Position numbers and translations under genes: made by a program. 64,000 bases of DNA from Petaurus breviceps papuanus. Taxonomy: Eukaryota; Chordata; Mammalia; Diprotodontia; Petauridae. The notes under the pieces were generated by a model. The model was given only the letters and a program-made list of their open reading frames with translations, was not told the origin of the DNA and made no database searches. The stretch is from the NCBI GenBank assembly GCA_028583685.1, contig JAMXIF010000015.1, forward strand, positions 65,731,245 through 65,795,244. The letters run 5' to 3'. Below, one piece after another: positions 56,750 through 64,000 of the stretch (position 1 is the stretch's first letter; each line of letters begins with the position of its first letter).

Positions 56750-58777
56750 AGATAGCAATCATAACTGTGTGAATATGAAAACAGAAGTGGATAGCAGAAT
56801 GGATTAAAAACTATAATCTTACAATATATTGTTTGTAAGAAACACATTTGAAAGAGAGGGATACACACTGGGTAAAGGAAAAAGGCTGGAGTAGAATATA
56901 TTATGCTTCAGCTGAAGTAAAAGAAAAAGCTGGAGTAGCAATGCTGACCTCAGATAAAGCAAAAGCAAAAATATCTAAAAGAAACAAGGAAGGAAACTAC
57001 ATCATGCTAAAAGGCACCATAATAGACAAGGAAGTAATATCATTACTAAACATATATTGTTCAAGTGGCATAGTATACAAATTCTTAGAGAAGAACTTAA
57101 GGGAGTTACAGTAAGAACTTGACAATAAAACTGTATTAGTGGGTTGACCTCAACCCCTCCTCTCAGAACTAGATATATCTAATCACAAAATAAACAAGAA
57201 AGAAGTTAAGGAAGTAAATAAAATTTTAGAAAAGTTAGATACAGAAGACCTCTGGAGAAAACTGAAAGGGGATATAAATGAATATATCTTTCTCTTGGTG
57301 GTACATGGCACCTACACAAAAATTGACCATGTATTATTAAGGCATAAAACCTTCAAAATCCAATGAAGAGGGAAAGAAATATCAAATGCATCTTTTTCAG
57401 ACCATGTCACAAAAATTTTTAGGTAATAAAGGAGCCATGAAAAAGTAGATTAAAAATTAATTGAAAACTAAATAATCTAATCCCAAAAGTGAGTGGGTCA
57501 AACAACAAATCATAGAAACAATCAATAACTTCATACAAGAAAATGATAATAATGAGATAACACAATAAAATTTATAGGATGCAGCAAAAGTAGTTCTTAG
57601 GGGAAGTTATATATCTCAATATGTTTACATGAATAAAATAGAAAAAGAGGAGATGACTGAATTGGGCATGCAAATAAAAAAGCTAGAAAAAGAACAAGTT
57701 AAAAATCCCCAAATAAATACCAAATTAGAAATACTAAAAACCAAAGGAGAGATTAATAATATTGAAATTAAGAAAACTATTGAACTAATAAATAAAACTA
57801 AGAGCTAGTTTTATGAAAAAAAAACAATAAAATAGATTAACCATTGGTCAATTTGATGAAAAGAAGAAAGAAGAAAACCAAATTATCACTATTAAAAAGG
57901 GTAAATTCACCACCAACAAAGAGGAAACAAAAATAATAATCAGGAACTATTTTGCCCAAGTGTATAACAATAAATTTGACAATCTTAGTGAAATAAATGA
58001 ATATTCACAAAATATAAACTGCTTAGATTAACAGAAGAGGAAATAAAATACTTAAATTTCCCATTTTCACAAAAATAAATTGAACAAACCATCAATGAAC
58101 TCCCCAAGAAAAATCCACAGACCAGATGGATTTATAAGTGAATTCTATCAAGCATTTAAAGAACAACTAATTCCAGTACTATATACACTATTTGGGAAAA
58201 CAAGTGAAGAAAGAGTCCTACCAATTCTTTTTATGACACAGATATGATACTGAGTACTGGCAAGAGTCAAAACAGAAAATTATACATCATTTTTTCTAAT
58301 GAATATAGGTGCAAAAATTTTAAATAAAATATTAGCAAAAAGATTATAGGAACTTATTATGAGAATAAAACACTACGACCAGGTAGGATTTATACTAGCA
58401 ATGCAGGGCTGGTTCAGTATTAGGGAAACAATCAGCATAACTGACCATGTCAACAACAAAACTAACAGAAACCATATTATTATCTCAATAGACACAGGAA
58501 AGGCTTTTGGCAAAATACAACAACCATTCTTATTTAAAAAAACTTGAGAGTATAGGAATAAATGAAATCTTCCTTCATCTATCTAAAGCCATCAGCAAGC
58601 ATTATATGTGATGGTGATGAGCTAAAAGCATTTCCAGTAAGATCACGGGTGAAACCAGGATGTCCATTCTCACCCCTCTTATTCAATATGGTACTAGAAA
58701 CATTAGCGTGAGCAATAAGAAAAAAATTGAAGGAATTAGGAAGGTAAAGAAGAAACTAGGTAATCACCCTTTGCAGA
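56750..58777 (+). pseudogene. L1 ORF2 remnant (endonuclease and reverse transcriptase N-terminal part)
   Basis: Endonuclease pieces include ETHLKERDTHWVKEKGWSRI (56848-57114) and VHGTYTKIDHVL-like residues near 57300. RT pieces include YDQVGFILAMQGWFSIRETI and HVNNKTNRNHIIISIDTGKA (58359-58547), then PLLFNMVLET-like residues near 58680 and a FADD-coding stretch at about 58770-58780, just where an LTR is inserted. Many frame changes and stops mark it as older than the L1 at 36466-40853. Confidence 0.8.
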
Positions 58778-58902
58778 TGATGTAGACACTTAAGTAAATC
58801 ATCCTTAAAAGGTAGTGGAAGTACAAAGGCAATCCACACCTGGGTCAGATTAAGTTACAACGTCATCAGTCACTGCTGAGTAGCCAAGTAAAGTTCTCTT
58901 TC

Positions 58903-59224
58903 TTTTTTCTTTCTTTTTTTTTGAGTTTTATGTCTTTTTTTTTAATGCTTTATTAACTTCTGATTTACATCATTCGTTTCCGCCAGATTTTGAGTTACAA
59001 ATTTTCTCCCCATTTTTCCCCCACCCGTCCTCCCAAAACAGCAGTCCCACACAATATCCCCACCTCCAATCGGGTCTCTCCCATATTTCTCCCATACCCG
59101 TTTCGAATTTTCCATTGGATCTCTATGCCTCAGTGCCTGTATATCTTATTTCTTAATTACATGTAAGATGGTATTAATAATAGTATATATATATATATAT
59201 GTATATATAATAGTATATATGTAT

Positions 59225-59274
<50 letters not shown>

Positions 59275-59907
59275 TTGAATATTTGATTTTAAAACTTTCA
59301 ATTCCAGATTCATTCCCTTACCTCCCTGCCACCCACCCCCACTGGGAAGACAAGCAGTTCAGTATAGGTTGTACATGTGCAGCTAATGCAAAACAATAAT
59401 GTAGTAGATGTATTGTAAAAGACTGACTATATTTCCCTCCCTCCTATCCCACCTCCCACTTGTTCTATTCTCTACTTTGATCCTGTCCCTTTTAAAAAGT
59501 GGGTGCTTCCAACTTCCCTCCCCCCCAGCCTGCCCTCCCTTCCATCATCCACCCTCTCATTCCCTTCCCCCCCTATTCTCCTGGAGGGTGAGATTCCCTA
59601 TTTAGTGTGTATTTCACTCCCTCCTCAAGCCAGATTCAATGGGAATAAGGTTGACCCATTCCCTTTTGCCTTCCTAGTCTTTCCCTCCATTGTAACCATT
59701 TTCCCTTGCCTCTTCTGTATGAGATAATTTGCCCCAATATGTCTCTCCCCAACTCCTCTAATCATATTCTTCTCACCTCTTAATTTCACCTTTTAAGTAT
59801 CATCCCTTCCTGTTAAATTGGTCCTGTGCCCTCTATCTATGTATACCTGTAAACATTTATACACACATTCACATATGTATTCATATGCCCATATACCCTC
59901 ATATATA

Positions 59908-59950
<43 letters not shown>

Positions 59951-60922
59951 CTAATCCCTTCAACTATTGAGAAATTTTTCATAAAATACAATTATTTTTT
60001 TTCCATGTAGGAATGTTAATAATTTAACTTTGATAAGTTCCTTATGATTTCTTTTCCCTGTTTACCTTCTCATACTTCTCTTGCTTCTTGTATCTGAATG
60101 TCAAATTTTCTATTCAACTCTGGTTTTTTCAGCAAGAATGCTTGGAAGTCCTCTATTCCACTGATAACCAAATTTTCCCCTGAAACATGACACTCTGCTG
60201 CTCATTTTGCCACTCAATTATTTGACTTTTGGGCTTTTGCCACAGTAGGACTCTGCCACCAGGCAGGGGAGTTTTCGTCCCAAACACTGGGGTTTTTTCA
60301 GTTGCCAGAGGTATTAGATGGGTGCCCTCTCTGAGGTCTCCACATGCTCTGGCAAGCTGGACACACACCCCAGGACCTCCACCCTAGACTGCAATCTAAG
60401 CAGGTTAAAGCAAGAGCGATTACCCCTCAGGTAATCAAGGGTGCTTGGTCCCCCTACACTCTGCAGGCCAGGAGCTGAAGCCTCCACGTGGCGCTGGCTG
60501 GCTGTGCCGGTGTCTCAGCGGTTTCTCGCCCCGAGGGTAGAAGCCATGCACTCCCACTTACTGGGTCCCAAAGTCCAGACTGCACTGGCCTCTCACCTGG
60601 TCCTTTGCATCTATGTATTGATAAATCTGGAAATGGCCACAGCTGCTGCTGATCTGGAGTCCCTCTGGCAGGCGGCTGGTCAGGCCCACCCTGGGGTTAA
60701 AGCCTGGCGTGGGGCTGGGCTCGGCTCCCAGAGCGCTGTGCTGGCCGATTTCTGCCAGCCTGCCGGGCTGACCTCAGCTGGAGGTTAGCTTCTCTGTGTC
60801 ATTTTGTGGGTTCTGCAGCTCCAAAGTTTGTTTAGAGTCCCTTTTTTACATGTATTGGGGAAGGTGGAAGCCGGAGCCACGGGAAGGTCGTGCTTCTACT
60901 CCGCCATCTTGGTTCCGCCTCT
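58903..60922 (-). mobile_element. HAL1 lacking most of ORF1, with both ends and target duplication
   Basis: A perfect 15-bp duplication, gtaaagttctctttc, flanks it (58888-58902 and 60923-60937). Minus-strand reading has the 5' end ggcggaaccaagatggcgga, a complete 5' UTR and the ORF1 start (atgagcag near 60205). A direct junction then leads to the last part of ORF1 (MFQGKIW near 60170), followed by the whole 3' UTR with TA/CA microsatellites and an A-rich tail. About 0.93 kb of ORF1 is absent. The join has no GT-AG, so it does not look like normal splicing. Confidence 0.9.
59185..59275. repeat. (TA)n and (CA)n microsatellite in HAL1 3' UTR
   Basis: TA, CA and TA runs occupy the position equivalent to the 46383-46436 tract. 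A second TA run lies at 59907-59947, equivalent to the tract at 45771-45786. Confidence 0.9.
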
Positions 60923-61573
60923 GTAAAGTTCTCTTTCATAAGAAGCTGGCTCCAAACCCCATGGCTCTTCTTCCATGCTTCCACCTCTTGCCTGGATTCA
61001 TCTGACTATTGCTCAGATTCACAGGTAGGGAGCTCTCCACTCCTGTTCCATATAGAAGTTCACAGGGACTGCTCCAATCCAAGCTCTTCACAGTTTTTGT
61101 TTCTAGGAAAACAAAGCTCAACAGGGCTAAAACAATATTTACACACATCACCCGGCACTATCATCTCAATTTATTTTCTGTGTGAGAAATCAACACGATT
61201 TAACAAAGTACTTCTGTATGACAAAGTAACACTAATACAAATCAACAAAGTACTTCTGTCTGACAAAGTAACACAATTCAACAGAATGCCAACATCACAA
61301 ACATTTTCTCTCTTATCTCTGCTTGGTCCTAACTCATGGTTGAGCTTTTATCTACTCTGCTCATTCCTGTTCCACCCTTCCTATTCCACACTTCCTGTTC
61401 TGCTCTTTCTGAAAGTTCCTCCCACCATGGGCTCCATGTGATGACATTAGAGCTATTAAGGGTAACACAGTGTATACTATTTCCAACAAATACTTGATAC
61501 AATCAAAGGTGAGACTCAAAGGCACTTGCTTAGCTGAAACAAGGAGCAAAGGACTACTTTACTCCACATTACA

Positions 61574-62731
61574 GCAGGATATAAAATAAACCCACATAAA
61601 TTATCGGTATTTCTATATACTACTAACAAAGCCCAACAGCAAGAAATAGAAAGAGAAATTGCATTTAAAGTTACCATAGACATTGTAAAATATTTGGGAG
61701 TCTACTTGCCAAAAAAAATCACGAACTATACAAACACAATTACAAAATATTTTTCAGACAAATAAAGTCAGAACTAAATAATTTTTTAAAAATCAGTTAC
61801 TCATGGGTAGGCCGAACTAATATAATAAAAATGATAATTCTACTTGAATTAATTTGCATATTCAGTGCCATATTAATTAAACTACCAAAAATTATTGTAT
61901 GGAGCTAGAAAAAACAATAATAAAATTCATCTGGAAGAACAAAATGTCCAGAATATCAAAGGAATTAACTAAAAGAAATTCTAGAAATGGTGGCCTAGCC
62001 ATACCAGATCTTAAATTGTATTATAAAGCAGTAATAATCAAAACTGCTGAATAAGAAATGGAGTGGTGGATCAGTGGATTAGGTCAGGTACATAAGACGC
62101 AGTAGTCAATGACTGTAAAAAAAAATGCTCTACTGTTTGATAAACCCAAAGAGAAAGTTTCTGGGATAAGAACTCACTACTGCTGAGAAAACTAAAATAT
62201 AGTTTAGCAGAAACTATGTATAGACCAACATCTTATACCATATACCAAATAAAGTCAAAATGGGTACACGATTTAGATATAAAGACTGAGAGTATAAGCA
62301 AACTATGAGAATGAGGAACAATTTACCTGTCGGATCTATGGAGAAGGGAAAAATTTATGACAAAACAAGTGATAGAGAACAATAATTACATTAAACTGAA
62401 AAGGTTTTTCACAAAAAGTCAATACAACCAAGATTATAAAGAAAACAGAAAACTTGGAAAGAATTTTTATAGCTAATATCTAATAAAGGCCTAATTTCTC
62501 ACATATATAGAAAACTGAGTCAAATTTATAAGAATACAAGTCATTCCCCAATTGATAAATGGTCAAAGGATATGACCAGTTCTTGGATGAAGAAATAAGC
62601 TATCTATAGTCATATGAAAAAATGCTCTATCAGTATTCATTAGAGAAATTCACATCAAAACCATTCTTTGGTATCACATCTCACCTATCAGATTGTGTAA
62701 CATGACAAAACAGGAAAACTATAAATTCTGG
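61574..62731 (+). pseudogene. L1 ORF2 remnant, C-terminal part
   Basis: It resumes with gcaggatataaaataaaccc (AGYKIN-type) and runs through NIIKMI-like, WRNKMSRISKELTKR-like and IYRKLSQIYKNTSHSPIDKW-like segments. It is cut at 62731 by the third 1.2 kb LTR, and a last piece continues at 63955-64000 (ggagaagatgcaggaaaatc, gttggtggattt-like). It is heavily decayed. Confidence 0.78.
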
Positions 62732-63949
62732 TGTAATATAATGCCATGGAAAGGCAACTTCCCAAGGTTCAAAATACCAGCATAAGTGCTCTCCATTTTA
62801 TTCAGTGACAAACCAAGAACAGAGAAGATCAAAACATGACATCATTCAAAATACAGCATTTGCTAAGTGTGATTAAATAACCTCCAAGTACCACCCCACC
62901 CCAGGACCTTCCAATCATTCAATCAATTACAAAGTCCCGGTTCTAAATACTACTCCACCCCTAGGCTGTACCTTCATTTAGTCCACCACAAAGCCCCTCT
63001 TCTCAAATGGAGATTAGTTTCCAAACATAAGTAAAATACCTTCATTTGTTCAATCACAGAGCACAAAAAGGTCAAAAGTTCTCCACCCCTGGATCACAAT
63101 TGAATCTACCCCAGAGTTACATCAAGTTTAAGCACAGCACTTAATACCCAAATGGAGGTCTTTTCTTCATCTTGACATGAGGCAAGTTCTCAGCAATCTT
63201 AGTTCCTGGGGAGACAAGGCTTAGCAAGGCCACAAGATACATTGCCAGTCCCTTCATTAATTCATCCTCTGTCTGTAGGACAGTCCTAGAACCCCTGAAA
63301 ACATTAGCAAAACCCTCTCCCAGGATTTCTGTAAACATACAACAAGAAAATCCTTCTTCAGGGCTTCTGAACCAACAGCAAGGTTCCCAGACCCCTGCAA
63401 CAACAGCACTGTCTTTCACCAGTGGACAGTATTCACTCTGTCTGCAGGACAGTCTCCAGACCCCTGCAACAACAGCACTGTCCTTCACCAGTGTACAGCA
63501 TTCACTCTCTGTCTGCAGGACAGTCTCAGGGCTTCTTAACCAACAGCCAGGTTCCAGGACTTCTTCAACAGGACAGTCTTTTACCAGTGGACAAATCTGG
63601 CAAAACAACATCAAAACAGACAGACAAAGTACCAGCAAAACAGCCATGTTTCCTCAGTCCTTGGCAGCTCTGGGGGCAGGTCTCAAAAGTCCAGGGCAAT
63701 TCAAAGTGGCCCCCAGCAATCCTTCTCAGTCTCTCTCTCTGCCTCCATGAGGTGCTGCTTCCAAAAAGTTCTTCTGCCTCTCTCTCTTATCTCTCCAAAT
63801 CTACGTCACCAGCTCCTCCCAGTTCAGGACTTTCTTTTCACATCAACAAGTCCATCCCACAGGTGGGATTAACAAGCTCTGGGTTTTAACACAATCAGTT
63901 TGAAAACCAAGCCAACACAGGGGGATCTCCACATTCCATTACTATCACA
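62732..63949 (-). mobile_element. Solo LTR, ~1.2 kb family, copy 3
   Basis: The plus-strand ends are TGTAATATAATGCC and CCATTACTATCACA, with the perfect 5-bp duplication tctgg (62727-62731 and 63950-63954). It is inserted in the old L1 ORF2, which continues on both sides. It is 1218 bp, with the same ~70-bp tandem units and a 168-codon open frame on the LTR sense strand (63141-63647) nearly identical to that of copy 2. No internal retroviral genes are attached. Confidence 0.9.
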
Positions 63950-64000
63950 TCTGGAGAAGATGCAGGAAAATCGGAATACTAATGTACTATTGGTGGATTT

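Larger units (their letters stand above)
58778..61573 (-). mobile_element. Solo LTR in L1 ORF2, itself carrying a HAL1
   Basis: The plus-strand ends TGATGTAGACAC and CCACATTACA are flanked by gcaga (58773-58777) and gcagg (61574-61578), a 5-bp near-duplication. The net LTR is about 0.77 kb: 58778-58902 and 60938-61573. Minus-strand features are the start TGTAATGTGG, similar to the LTR of the fossil at 1-1966, and a TATA-like gataaaagctc near 61350. Its 61320-61440 part matches 1830-1910. The frame 60890-61441 has no recognised motif. It is a fossil. Confidence 0.7.
50570..64000 (+). mobile_element. Old L1 LINE dismembered by nested insertions, running off the right edge
   Basis: One plus-strand L1 can be followed in pieces. 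The 5' UTR and ORF1 start lie at 50570-51591 and the ORF1 remainder at 54798-56160 (with inserts). The inter-ORF spacer is at 56160-56750 and ORF2 at 56750-58777, 61574-62731 and 63950-64000. Each break coincides with an insertion: HAL1 51592-54797, SINEs 55032-55357 and 55730-55892, an inverted L1 piece about 55916-56115, an LTR 58778-61573 holding a HAL1, and an LTR 62732-63949. About 5.5 kb of the 13.4 kb span is the L1 itself. It shares its 5' UTR type with the L1 at 23701-25678. Confidence 0.82.

Noticed and set aside
60170-60210. Splicing as the cause of the HAL1 ORF1 deletion
   Set aside because: Comparison with the intact copy shows no GT at the left edge of the lost segment.
60890-61441. 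183-codon open frame on the plus strand
   Set aside because: It spans the HAL1 edge and antisense LTR sequence; no motif is seen.
27888-63949. Solo LTR copies 2 and 3, same orientation, as the two ends of one 36-kb provirus
   Set aside because: Each has its own, different 5-bp duplication, and the DNA between contains no matching internal genes.

Overview
This window is non-coding DNA from a mammal, almost certainly a marsupial. The evidence is the repeat content: tRNA-derived SINEs with the marsupial-type head (cagctaggtggcacagtg) and B box, MAR1-like and RTE-tailed (MAR4-like) SINEs, many old MIR and L2 fragments, L1 elements of more than one lineage, and several half-L1 (HAL1) elements that carry ORF1 but no ORF2. 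I cannot fix the species. The sequence is AT-rich and looks like intergenic or deep intronic DNA. I found no convincing host protein-coding gene; the best host candidate is one exon-like segment at 13552-13667.

Layout. 1-1966: a broken ERV-L-like fossil on the minus strand. 3366-5387: an old HAL1. 6537-7754: the first of three near-identical ~1.2 kb solo LTRs. 9134-10483 and 14205-15222: truncated L1 3' ends. 11012-13217: a dimeric SINE, a short HAL1 tail and an internally deleted HAL1. 15.3-23.5 kb: mostly old sequence with scattered MIR, MAR1, L2 and RTE-tailed SINE remnants. 23.7-25.7 kb and 29.1-30.8 kb: two L1 5' regions on the minus strand, each with an LTR inserted in its 5' UTR; the second solo LTR (27888-29103) abuts the latter. 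31.1-33.2 kb: an internally shortened HAL1 on the minus strand hit twice at the same site by SINEs. 36466-40853: an L1 with both ends and a target-site duplication but internal losses. 42.44-43.60 kb: another L1 3' end. 43708-46696: the best-preserved element, a HAL1 with a 17-bp perfect target-site duplication and an uninterrupted 353-codon ORF1. 50.57 kb to the right edge: one old L1, cut apart by a second HAL1 (itself hit by a TA-flanked MITE), a dimeric SINE, a monomeric SINE, an inverted L1 piece, a solo LTR that contains a third HAL1, and the third 1.2 kb solo LTR.

The most interesting signals are: (1) the HAL1 3' UTR resembles the ORF1-ORF2 spacer of the L1 at 56.2-56.7 kb and its tail resembles the L1 3' end, which suggests HAL1 arose by loss of ORF2; (2) a dimeric tRNA-derived SINE with a fixed left-right arrangement, present three times with target-site duplications, while left-type and right-type monomers also occur alone; (3) repeated internal shortening of HAL1 with both ends kept; (4) three solo LTRs with 5-bp duplications, two of them with the same open 168-codon frame; (5) three diverged copies of an old repeat that I cannot classify.

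Family names come from memory of consensus motifs and were not checked against a database. Element boundaries marked by target-site duplications are firm; boundaries of old fragments are approximate.
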